Shown here in pieces: positions 56,576 to 64,000 of a stretch of 64,000 nt of DNA. The translations under genes were made by a program, and so were the position numbers. The DNA lies in contig CALJJR010000001.1 of the NCBI GenBank assembly GCA_937973905.1, forward strand, positions 1 to 64,000. Reading direction: 5' to 3'. Every line of letters begins with the position of its first letter. Within the stretch, counting starts at the first letter, position 1. Under the pieces are notes generated by a model. The model was given only the letters and a program-made list of their open reading frames with translations. It searched no databases and had not been told where the DNA came from. This DNA comes from an uncultured Arenicella sp. (GTDB lineage: Bacteria; Pseudomonadota; Gammaproteobacteria; Arenicellales; Arenicellaceae).

Positions 56576-57202
56576 GTGAGCACACCGCCTAATAAAGATC
56601 GCCGTCGATTCAGCCCGGAAGTTCGACGCGCAATGATTCTCGATCATGCGGCCGATTTAATTTCGGCGGACGGAGTGTCTGGCGTTTCTCTAGAGAGAAT
56701 CGGTATCAGTGCCGGCATCAGCAAATCGCTGATGTACAAATATTTCGAGGGCCCAACAGAGTTGTTGCGTGAGTTGTTGGTGCGTGAAATGGATGCACTG
56801 CGTAAATTGCAATTTGAAGCGGCTGAGAGTGCCACAACCTTCGAAGAACTCGTGCGGAACATCACCCATGTTTACCTTTCTCATATTGAAAAGCGGGGCT
56901 TGATATTAGAACGACTGCAAAGGGAGCCCAGTATTTCTGAAGGGCATGACCCAACCCAATATGGACGTGATTCAGCGGTCGCTTATATCGCTAATATTGT
57001 GGCCGAACAATTTTCGCTTCCTGCCGATGTTGCCCGCGCCGCAACTGATATCTCATTCGGCCTCCCAGCTGCTGCCGGAGAGTATCTACTAAAGGGGAAT
57101 ATGCCGTTAGAAGAAATCGAAGATATCACGGTCACGATGATCCTCGGCTCTATCAATCAAATGCACAGCGAGTTTTTAACTCGTAAGCAAATAATTAAAT
57201 AG
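56576..57202 (+). CDS. TetR/AcrR-family transcriptional repressor
   Basis: 208 residues. N-terminal helix-turn-helix: FSPEVRRAMILDHAADLISADGVSGVSLERIGISAGISKSLMYKYFEGPTELLRELL matches the TetR_N pattern. The remaining residues form the helical ligand and dimer domain. GTG start. The next genes in the same direction (VOC lipoprotein, SDR, PQQ dehydrogenase) are preceded by a 27-bp perfect palindrome, the probable operator, so a catabolic or detoxification substrate is the likely inducer. No palindrome was seen before the tetR gene itself. Confidence 0.9.
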   Translation: MSTPPNKDRRRFSPEVRRAMILDHAADLISADGVSGVSLERIGISAGISKSLMYKYFEGPTELLRELLVREMDALRKLQFEAAESATTFEELVRNITHVYLSHIEKRGLILERLQREPSISEGHDPTQYGRDSAVAYIANIVAEQFSLPADVARAATDISFGLPAAAGEYLLKGNMPLEEIEDITVTMILGSINQMHSEFLTRKQIIK

Positions 57203-57357
57203 TTCTGACGGGCGCTCGTCCGGCGGCTGCAATTCTCTACAGATCGCGTGTTCACCCACAAACGGAGCAACTAAGAGTTTTCGTCCTCGATAATCTTTAA
57301 GTAAACCATAAGTATAATAATTTAAGACTAAATATAGAATAAAGTCTCGTAAATAGA

Positions 57358-57384
57358 TTTAATTGCACTTTAAGTGCAATTAAA
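57358..57384. promoter_or_regulatory. 27-bp palindromic operator, probable TetR-family binding site
   Basis: TTTAATTGCACTT, one central T, AAGTGCAATTAAA: 13-bp perfect arms. It includes TTGCAC (57364-57369), a plausible -35 element, with TACTCT 16 bp later as a weak -10. A repressor there would block the VOC-SDR-dehydrogenase operon starting at 57424. Confidence 0.7.
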
Positions 57385-57423
57385 GTACTCTAAAAGGGTT
57401 ATAGCAACTTCTCGAGACCCATC

Positions 57424-58494
57424 ATGCGTCAATATCGACTCGTCAATCGACGTTTTTACCCAACACTGCGTGCTTTTGCGAGCGTAGTTGCTTGCTGCGT
57501 ACTTCTGAGTTCTTGCGCGAGAGAACCTGAAGAAGTGTTGGTCGAAGGGGTCAGCTTTGTCGGGGTCTCAGTCTCTGATCTTCAGAAGAGCTCAGATTTG
57601 TATACCCATGCAGCCGGCATGGACTCTATTCAGCAAGCTCCGTTGATGGCTGGCCAAATTATTCAATCGATGCACACATCGGCAACTGCCCCAACAACAA
57701 ATTTGTTGCGCAGCTCTAACGCGCAGTTATTGCTCTTGGATTTCAGCCCTAGCGGTGAAGCCGTGAGCAGCGCAGCGCCGATCGACGTGTACGGACCAGG
57801 AATCGCTCATGTTTGTTTTCAAGTGGCTAGCAAAACTCAAACATACCAACGCTTTTTATCTGCTGGCGCACAAACTGTGGGCGACCCTGAGATGGTTCAT
57901 TTAGACCCCAAAAATCCGGTCTACTACGCCTATGCCCGCGATCATGATGGAATCATTTTTGAGGTTGAGCATGTTGATGTCGACAAACTCGACTTACCTA
58001 AGCCACCAAAAAACGAATATCGTATCCGTCACGTCTCGCTGGCGACTCCAGACATGTCGAGAATAGTAGACTTCTATGCAAAGCTGCTGAGCCAACCTAA
58101 ACCGCGACGCGCAGGCCGTTGGCTCAAGCTATCCGGGGAAAAACTCGATAAAGTTTCCGGTCAACCCGATAGCAAAATCGAAATGGCTTGGTTCCAGACA
58201 CGCAACCTAGAACTGGAAATCATCGAATACGTGAGCCATCCCACCGATAAGAATGCACCACCACGGGCACTCAGCGATACTGGCTACAATATGATCGTGT
58301 TTGATGTCACTGATATCGACAAGGCCACTGAAAGATTTACTGAAGCGGGTGGAACAATTTTGGGACAACCGGAAGACTTTTTCGGAACCCCAACAACTTT
58401 CGGCAGAGACCCTGATGGAAACCTTATCGGTTTGCAAGTTTCTGCACCGAACCAACCTTATTCATCAAAACATTTCGCCGACAACGGCATTTAG
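57424..58494 (+). CDS. lipoprotein with two VOC domains
   Basis: 356 residues. Lipoprotein signal (VACCVLLSSCAREPEE, lipobox LSSC), so it is anchored outside the cytoplasm, unusual for VOC proteins. Two glyoxalase/extradiol-dioxygenase-like domains follow (about 40-195 and 200-345): VSFVGVSVSDLQKSSDLYTHAAGMD, GIAHVCFQVASKT, GIIFEVEHVDVD; then IRHVSLATPDMSRIVDFYAKLL, YNMIVFDVTDIDKATERF, FGRDPDGNLIGLQVS. Some metal-ligand positions are kept (His, Glu) and others not, so enzyme activity is uncertain. First gene after the palindrome, 8 bp before the SDR gene. Confidence 0.83.
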   Translation: MRQYRLVNRRFYPTLRAFASVVACCVLLSSCAREPEEVLVEGVSFVGVSVSDLQKSSDLYTHAAGMDSIQQAPLMAGQIIQSMHTSATAPTTNLLRSSNAQLLLLDFSPSGEAVSSAAPIDVYGPGIAHVCFQVASKTQTYQRFLSAGAQTVGDPEMVHLDPKNPVYYAYARDHDGIIFEVEHVDVDKLDLPKPPKNEYRIRHVSLATPDMSRIVDFYAKLLSQPKPRRAGRWLKLSGEKLDKVSGQPDSKIEMAWFQTRNLELEIIEYVSHPTDKNAPPRALSDTGYNMIVFDVTDIDKATERFTEAGGTILGQPEDFFGTPTTFGRDPDGNLIGLQVSAPNQPYSSKHFADNGI

Positions 58495-58502
58495 GAGTAC
58501 TC

Positions 58503-59261
58503 ATGTTTGACCTTTCAGAATGCGTATCGATCGTCACTGGCGGCAATGGCGGCCTTGGGCTCGCGTACGCCAGAGGCCTAGTTAAATGCAACGGCAAAGT
58601 CGCTATTTGGGGGCGCAATCCAGAGAAGAACGATGCGGCTATTGAAGAACTTCGATCACTTGGTGGCGATGTTGAAACATTCAGCTGCGATGTCACAAGC
58701 GAAGAACAAGTTGCCACAGCTTTTGAGAAAACCATCGACCGTTTCGGTCAGGTAGATGTTTGCTTTGCCAATGCAGGCGGCGGTGGTTTTCGCGGCATGT
58801 CACACACCACCAGTCGACAAGATTGGTTGGCGACCATTGACCTCAACCTGATGAGCGTTGTGCAAACTTGGGCACCGGTTACCGAACATTTATTGGCGCG
58901 AAAATCTGGTGGCAAACTTATTGTGACTTCATCGGTAGCATCAATACTCGGTACCGGTGGCGCCGCCGGTTACTCAACCACCAAAGCTGCTGTTAATGGA
59001 TTGGTGCAAGCACTGGCCATAGAACTTGGACGTGCTCGCATTCAGGTCAACGCAATATTGCCTGGGTTTATCGAGACTGAAATGTCGCTGAATACCAGCA
59101 CTGAGTTTCAACAAGCAGCGCGGCGACGATCTGCGAGTGGCCAAATCGGCAAGCTCGAGGATATGGAAGGGATCGCGGTCTACATGGCCTCGGAGCACAG
59201 CAACTTCATGACTGGGCAGAGCGTTATTATTGATGGTGGCCACACTATCCACCCTATGTAG
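58503..59261 (+). CDS. short-chain dehydrogenase/reductase
   Basis: 252 residues, classical SDR: cofactor motif TGGNGGLGLAYARGL, NAG motif CFANAGGGGFRGM, catalytic Ser in IVTSSVASILGTG and Tyr-x3-Lys in GYSTTKAAVNG, then PGFIETEM. An Arg in IWGRNPEK at the end of strand 2 suggests NADP(H) preference. A GGAG site lies before the ATG. Together with the VOC lipoprotein and the quinoprotein dehydrogenase it suggests oxidation of an alcohol, polyol or sugar-derived substrate, but the substrate is unknown. Confidence 0.92.
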   Translation: MFDLSECVSIVTGGNGGLGLAYARGLVKCNGKVAIWGRNPEKNDAAIEELRSLGGDVETFSCDVTSEEQVATAFEKTIDRFGQVDVCFANAGGGGFRGMSHTTSRQDWLATIDLNLMSVVQTWAPVTEHLLARKSGGKLIVTSSVASILGTGGAAGYSTTKAAVNGLVQALAIELGRARIQVNAILPGFIETEMSLNTSTEFQQAARRRSASGQIGKLEDMEGIAVYMASEHSNFMTGQSVIIDGGHTIHPM

Positions 59262-59313
59262 TACTGACGCACCCTAGTCGGCTAAGAAATCAGTTATTAA
59301 AGAGAACAACGTT

Positions 59314-61754
59314 ATGGCGTTACTGCTTCACTGGGTACTTATCGTTTTTTTAGGTCTGGCGGGTATTTACTCACTGCTGCTCGGTGGATTTTATTCTACC
59401 TCGGTGGCAGCTCATATTATCTGCTCGCTGGGATCGCACTAACCACGATCACGGTATATCTCTACAAGCGTAACCCACGAGCTATGATGTTGTTCGGCCT
59501 GCTTTTAGCGGTGTCGATTCCATGGACATGGTACGAATCAGATCTGCAGTTTTTAGCTGCCCTCCCACGCCTCGCTATGTGGATGGTGCTCGGCTTATAT
59601 TTTTTGACGCCTTGGTATAAAAGTCTGATTACCGACCGTCAGACTCTGTCGAGTAGTTGGATTGTCGTTCCTCTCGTGGCCGCAATCGCGCTGCTTGTGG
59701 TGACTGCTGCACAACCTTATAAGCAACTCGCTACCGGCACAGAGAAATCGATATCATCTGCGCCATCAACGCCGGACTGGCGCCACTATGGCAATGATGT
59801 AGGCGGCTCTCGCTTTGCTGAACTCGATGACATCAGTGCCGATAACGTTGCGCAACTGCAAGAAGCGTGGCGCTTTCGCACCGGCGTTGAAGAAGACTTT
59901 AAAATGACCCCGTTACAGGTAAACGGCTTGTTGTATATCTGTGGCGCCTTAAACGAACTCATCGCAGTGCGCGATCATGACGGCAGTGAAGTTTGGCGTT
60001 TCAAAGCCAATGCAGTGGCGCCTGGTGAACATCAGTATGCGCGCACTTGTCGAGGCTTAAGCTATTTTGAAGTACCAGAGCCGGACCAACAGCTGTGCGA
60101 TAAGCGTATTATTACCGCCACTGTCGATGCCAGAATGATCGCGGTGGACGCCTTAAATGGCGAACTCTGCCAGGACTTTGGCAACAACGGCGAAATTGAT
60201 TTGCGCACAGGAATGGGGCCGCATCTCCCAAACCAGTATTACAACACGTCACCGCCCTTAGTCGCAGATGACGTGTTGGTGATTGGTGGATTGGTCTTAG
60301 ATTCACAAGATCTAGGTTTACCCTCAGGTGTGGTACGCGCCTTTGATGCCATCACTGGTGATTTCGTATGGGCCTGGGATGTCGGGCGGCCAGGCGATAA
60401 CACAGAGCCTGGACCAGGCGAAGTCTATACACCAGGCACGCCCAACGTTTGGACTATCATGAGCTATGACCCAGAGCTCGATCTGATCTACGCTCCCACC
60501 GGCAATGCGAATCCCGATTACTGGGGCGGCGAACGCCGAAGCTTTGATGACGAATGGTCAAGCGCCCTCGTTGCTCTATCCGGTGCAACTGGCGAACCAG
60601 CATGGAAATTCCAAACCGTGCACCACGATGTTTGGGACTTTGATCTACCCGCGCAACCGGTGCTCGTGGATATTGATCGAGACGGCCAAACAATTCCGAG
60701 TGTAGTTGTACCAACAAAACGCGGTGACGTTTTTGTCCTAGATCGTCGCGACGGCTCCCCTGCACAACCGATCGAAGAACGTCCCGTGCCGCAGGGCGCT
60801 GCCGAGGGTGAATATTTATCACCAACCCAACCCTTTAGCTCCTTGCCCAATTTTCATCCTTTCCGGCACGAGAAAGACATGTGGGGACTCACGCCACTCG
60901 ACCAGCTGTTGTGCCGTGTCGAATACAAAATGATGCGCTACGAAGGTTTGTTCACGCCTCCAACAGAAAAAGGCAGCTTTTTTTATCCCGCAAATTTCGG
61001 CGGCTTTAACTGGGGAAGTGTTTCAGTTGATGCTGATCATGGCTTGATGATTGCCGCGCCGATGATGCTAGGCAATCGTCATTTGTTGGTTTCGCCAGAA
61101 CAGGTTGCTGAAGCGGGTCCGCGCGCGGCGCTACTATTAGGAGAGGATCACCCAGCTGTAAGAATGGACCCTGACGCGCCGCTCTCTGACGAGCAGCAAG
61201 CGAATCCAAGCGACCCTTACGATCACACAAAAATCAAATTCTACGGCCTGACCTTGCCTTTCATGTCGCGCTTCTATGTACCGTTATTGGGTGGCACACA
61301 AGTTCCTTGTTTTGAACCACCATGGTCACAAATCGCCGCAATTGATCTAAATACTGGAGAGCTTATGTGGAGTCGTGCACCGGGTAGCATGAAGCTGTCT
61401 GGTCCGTTTGGCTTACGCAGCGGCCTATCGTTTCAAGTTGGCACTCCAATTAGAGCAGGTACGCTAACAACCAGAGGTGGGCTCACCTTTCTAAGCTCAA
61501 CCATGGACAGCTCGGTGCGCGCCTTTGATGTCAGAACTGGCGAAGTGAGATGGCACCAAGACTTGCCTGGTAGTAGCCAATCCACACCAATGACTTATCG
61601 ATCAGAAGCCAATGGCAAGCAGTATCTGGTCGTGACCGTACCCAATCCCAGTTGGCGCTATCCAAGAGACCCAGATACGGGCAAATACATCGACAGCAAA
61701 TCTGCAAAAGATGGCAAGGGCGGCTATGTCATCGCCTATGCTTTAGGCAATTAG
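59314..61754 (+). pseudogene. gcd: membrane-bound PQQ-dependent glucose dehydrogenase-type quinoprotein, frameshifted near codon 27
   Basis: Quinoprotein that would oxidise a sugar or alcohol on the periplasmic side and pass electrons to ubiquinone. The ATG at 59314 has an upstream AAAGAGA and begins MALLLHWVLIVFLGLAGIYSLLLGGFY, matching the first helix of Gcd-type enzymes. That frame stops at 59440. The next frame continues the homology: YLGGSSYYLLAGIALTTITVYLYKRN, then ATG 59484 onwards (756 residues, the ORF on the track) with the rest of the membrane domain and the eight-bladed propeller (DWRHYGNDVGGSRFAELDDI at about 157, repeated W docking motifs). A one-base deletion around 59389-59396 explains this. 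Full length would be about 813 residues, like E. coli Gcd (796). It could be a sequencing error, a recent mutation or a functional shorter start. Confidence 0.75.
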
Positions 61755-61978
61755 CACGGAATTATTTGTCAGATTTTTATGCAAAAACAGGTCTAGAGGA
61801 GTAAGAAATAAAGAGTGGTATTGAACAATGCATCGCTGTCTGGTTTTAACGCAGATCAAAACAAGCGTGAAATTAAGTTAAATTCTCATTAATTATTAAG
61901 AAATCACTTTAACATTGTTCATACGCCCTTAATTACAGAGTAATAGAATTACAAAGAAGCACACAATTGGAGAATGAA

Positions 61979-62194
61979 ATGACTGAAATACATTCGTTTG
62001 CCAGCCTTCAAGGTACTCATGATCATGATTGGGTTACCGTAGTTAACCCGACTAATCGCAGAATGTTGCTGCAAGCCTGCGACAATTGCGGTGTTGTTAA
62101 ATCTGAAAACACAGTTGTTCAAGCCTGTCGACAACCCAGCGGTCAAGCTCTGATTACCAGTACCCTATACAAAGACTTACGACTAACGGCCTAA
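61979..62194 (+). CDS. small soluble protein with a CxxC pair, function unknown
   Basis: 71 residues from the ATG at 61979, chosen because TTGGAG lies about six bases before it (the ORF track uses a TTG four codons upstream). Sequence contains THDHDWVTVVNPTNRRMLLQ, then ACDNCGVVK and a third Cys (VQACRQ), which could bind a metal. It is preceded by about 220 bp of AT-rich DNA without a visible terminator after the dehydrogenase, and faces convergent argF. I do not recognise a family; the good ribosome site makes a real gene likely. Confidence 0.55.
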   Translation: MTEIHSFASLQGTHDHDWVTVVNPTNRRMLLQACDNCGVVKSENTVVQACRQPSGQALITSTLYKDLRLTA

Positions 62195-62239
62195 TTTCGC
62201 AGCAGTTCGTCAGCGATTCAGGTTTAGTTTTCTAACTGT

Positions 62240-63139
62240 TCACAACAGATATTCGAGCAGCGCTTTTTGCGCATGCAAACGATTTTCTGCTTCTTGAAAC
62301 ACCACGCTTTGCGCGCCTTCAATAACTGAAGTCGTCACTTCCATTTCGCGATAGGCCGGTAGGCAATGCATAAATAATGCGTCGGCCTTAGCGAGGCCCA
62401 TTACTTCATCATCGACACAATAGTCTTTGAACGCGGCCTCGCGCTGCGCTTTCTCAGACTCCTGCCCCATGCTTGCCCAAGTGTCCGTCACCACCACGTC
62501 GGCATGCTCTGCTGCTGCCCGAGGGTCGTGGTTCAGTTCAATCGCATTCTGATTAAGTGTTATGAATTCTGGTGCTGGCGCGAACTCTGGCGGCGTAGCA
62601 ATAATGAGTTTGAAATCCAGCAAGCGCGCTGCATTCATCCAAGAATGGCAGACATTATTGCCATCACCGATCCAAGCCACACGACCACCTTTAAAATCAC
62701 CACGCAATTCCTGCCAAGTCATTAAATCCGCGAGCAATTGGCAGGGGTGAACATCATCCGTTAGGCCGTTGATAACTGGTACTTTCGAATATTCGGCAAA
62801 CAACTCCACCTTGGAGTGAGCATCGGTACGAATCATGACTCCGTCCGCCATACTTGAAATGACTCGAGCGGTGTCTTCGATCGGTTCACCACGTCCGATC
62901 TGAGTGTCATTGGGCGTAAGATTAATCGCACCCCCCCCCAATTGCCGCATTCCAACTTCAAAAGAAACCCGTGTTCGAGTTGAAGACTTGCTGAAAATCA
63001 TTGCCAAAGTCTTGTGCTTGAGTGGCGTGTGTTCCACACCCTGATTGAGCATGGCTTTGAGTTCAATTGCACGATCAACCAAATTTCTGATTGTGTTGGC
63101 GTCGAGATCATTCAGACTTAAAAAATGTTGGGAAGACAT
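62240..63139 (-). CDS. argF: ornithine carbamoyltransferase
   Basis: Forms citrulline from ornithine and carbamoyl phosphate in arginine synthesis. 299 residues. Carbamoyl-phosphate site SKSSTRTRVSFEVGM, HPCQLLADLMTWQE, and the ornithine-site motifs DTWASMGQE and FMHCLPAYREMEV. On the coding strand the codons for LGGGA contain a run of nine G (C9 on the + strand, 62931-62939); the frame is intact here, but the tract is slip-prone. Follows argD by 52 bp on the same strand, so argD-argF is probably one unit. Confidence 0.96.
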   Translation of the reverse strand: MSSQHFLSLNDLDANTIRNLVDRAIELKAMLNQGVEHTPLKHKTLAMIFSKSSTRTRVSFEVGMRQLGGGAINLTPNDTQIGRGEPIEDTARVISSMADGVMIRTDAHSKVELFAEYSKVPVINGLTDDVHPCQLLADLMTWQELRGDFKGGRVAWIGDGNNVCHSWMNAARLLDFKLIIATPPEFAPAPEFITLNQNAIELNHDPRAAAEHADVVVTDTWASMGQESEKAQREAAFKDYCVDDEVMGLAKADALFMHCLPAYREMEVTTSVIEGAQSVVFQEAENRLHAQKALLEYLL

Positions 63140-63191
63140 AGAAAATAAAGTGGGTTTAGAAAGTTGGAGGCACTAAGACTAGTGCGTGTGG

Positions 63192-64000
63192 CTAAAGCTC
63201 GATTAAAACGTCATGAATCAGCGTGGCTATTTCTACGGCTTCATCGCGCGTTAAATTTATCGCCGGTAGCAAACGAATGATACGCCCACCACCGGTTACA
63301 TTAACAACCAAGCCCTTAAGCAAAAATTTAGTTGCTAAATTTGCTGGCGACGAATCCAGTTCAATAGCCAACATCATTCCTTTGCCGCGAATATCAACCA
63401 CGCCCGATAGGGTTCCTACACGGTGCTGAATTTGGCGTTTCAGGTACTCACCGACATCCTCTGCCGCCAGGACTAGCCCATCTGACTCTATCGTGTTGAT
63501 CACAGTGAGTGCAACGCTGCTGGAGAACGGGTTCCCGCCAAAGGTGCTTGCGTGATCGCCGGGCGAGAATAAATCAGCCGCCTTGCCCCGAGCAGCGCAG
63601 GCGCCAATCGGAATTCCGTTTCCCAGCCCTTTAGCGCTGGTCACAATGTCCGGCAAAATATCTTCATGTTGATAGGCAAACCATTTACCAGTGCGGCCCA
63701 AACCAGACTGCACTTCATCGACAATCATTAACCAGTCGTGTTCAGCACATAAATCTCGTACGGCCCGAAGATAACCCTCATCAGGAATGACAATGCCGGC
63801 TTCACCTTGGATTGGCTCCAGAATAACCGCTACCACATTGTTGTTTGCTGCCAAGGCGCCCAAGGCATCGATATCATTAAATTTAATATGTTCGAAATCA
63901 TCTACCAGAGGCACAAAACCTTGTTGCACTCGCTTGTTTCCTGAAGCCGACAGCGTAGCTAAACTTCGGCCATGAAACGAGCCTTGCATGGCAACCACAA
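63192..64000 (-). CDS. argD: acetylornithine aminotransferase (5' part beyond the window)
   Basis: PLP enzyme of arginine synthesis, possibly also succinyldiaminopimelate aminotransferase. The frame stays open to the window edge, so about a third of the N-terminus is missing. Visible: FHGRSLATLSASGN, AVILEPIQGEAGI, IVDEVQSGLGRTGKWFAYQ (PLP-ring Asp), the Schiff-base Lys in VTSAKGLGNGIPIGA, and HASTFGGNPFSSSVAL. The end GGRIIRLLPAINLTRDE is typical of ArgD. Upstream of argF on the same strand. Confidence 0.94.
   Translation of the reverse strand, partial: VVAMQGSFHGRSLATLSASGNKRVQQGFVPLVDDFEHIKFNDIDALGALAANNNVVAVILEPIQGEAGIVIPDEGYLRAVRDLCAEHDWLMIVDEVQSGLGRTGKWFAYQHEDILPDIVTSAKGLGNGIPIGACAARGKAADLFSPGDHASTFGGNPFSSSVALTVINTIESDGLVLAAEDVGEYLKRQIQHRVGTLSGVVDIRGKGMMLAIELDSSPANLATKFLLKGLVVNVTGGGRIIRLLPAINLTRDEAVEIATLIHDVLIEL

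Noticed and set aside
57305-57350. AT-rich stretch with AGACT...AGTCT arms upstream of the VOC operon
   Set aside because: Arms are only five bases and the spacing is long; the 27-bp palindrome next to it is much stronger.
60457-60850. Minus-strand ORFs opposite the quinoprotein gene
   Set aside because: Arg/Ser-rich shadows typical of reversed coding sequence.

Overview
The window is ordinary chromosomal DNA of a free-living gammaproteobacterium. The call rests on protein families and gene order: ntrY-ntrX-trkA-trkH, priA-argS-SPOR protein, DUF2782/polA/engB/cytochrome c4, ung-dinB, rpe-trpE-trpG-trpD-trpC-OsmC. Much of this matches Pseudomonas-type order, but there are differences: no crp/vfr between trpC and osmC, a DUF938 methyltransferase between rpe and trpE, and AddAB-like proteins instead of a visible RecBCD. 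GC content looks moderate and even. I see no rRNA, tRNA, prophage, insertion sequence or CRISPR array. The sequence starts inside ntrY and ends inside argD.

Layout. 1-5.8 kb (+): NtrY/NtrX two-component pair and the Trk potassium uptake genes. 5.8-14.7 kb (mostly -): small membrane protein, glyoxalase I, HemB, MtgA, a GspE/PilB-type ATPase, SrkA kinase, MscL, a DNase-I-fold hydrolase and a methyltransferase; two short + strand membrane-anchored ORFs sit inside this block. 14.67-15.24 kb: an AT-rich 570-bp intergenic region with perfect DnaA-box matches, at the point where transcription switches from mostly leftward to mostly rightward. 15.2-25.7 kb: PriA, ArgS, SPOR protein, TspO, ZapE, two exported proteins and PolA. 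25.8-29.7 kb: a cell-wall group (TPR/coiled-coil protein, L,D-transpeptidase, M14 carboxypeptidase-like amidase). 30-38 kb: EngB, cytochrome c4, AddB-like and AddA-like recombination proteins. 37.8-44 kb: aldo/keto reductase, oligopeptidase B, a tandem palindromic repeat array, peroxiredoxin, LytTR protein and small exported proteins. 44-50.6 kb: UNG and Pol IV, acyltransferase, 5'-nucleotidase, DegQ, Rpe, methyltransferase. 50.6-56.5 kb: trp operon with a readable leader peptide and attenuator, then OsmC, VOC and EamA genes. 56.6-61.8 kb: a TetR regulator, a 27-bp palindrome and a VOC lipoprotein-SDR-membrane glucose dehydrogenase operon whose dehydrogenase is frameshifted in this sequence. 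62-64 kb (-): argF and argD.

The strongest non-routine signals are: (1) the trp leader with two tandem WRR codon triplets and alternative hairpins; (2) a three-copy ~57-bp repeat whose hairpin arms change in a compensatory way; (3) the DnaA-box region at the strand switch, a candidate origin; (4) the frameshifted quinoprotein dehydrogenase under a likely TetR operator; (5) an NtrX with altered sigma54-contact and Walker B motifs; (6) a membrane-anchored protein resembling a Rieske subunit without cluster ligands; and (7) three housekeeping genes (hemB, polA, engB) with a -10-like hexamer exactly 6 nt before the ATG, suggesting leaderless mRNAs. I did not find a clearly new multi-gene defence or mobile system.
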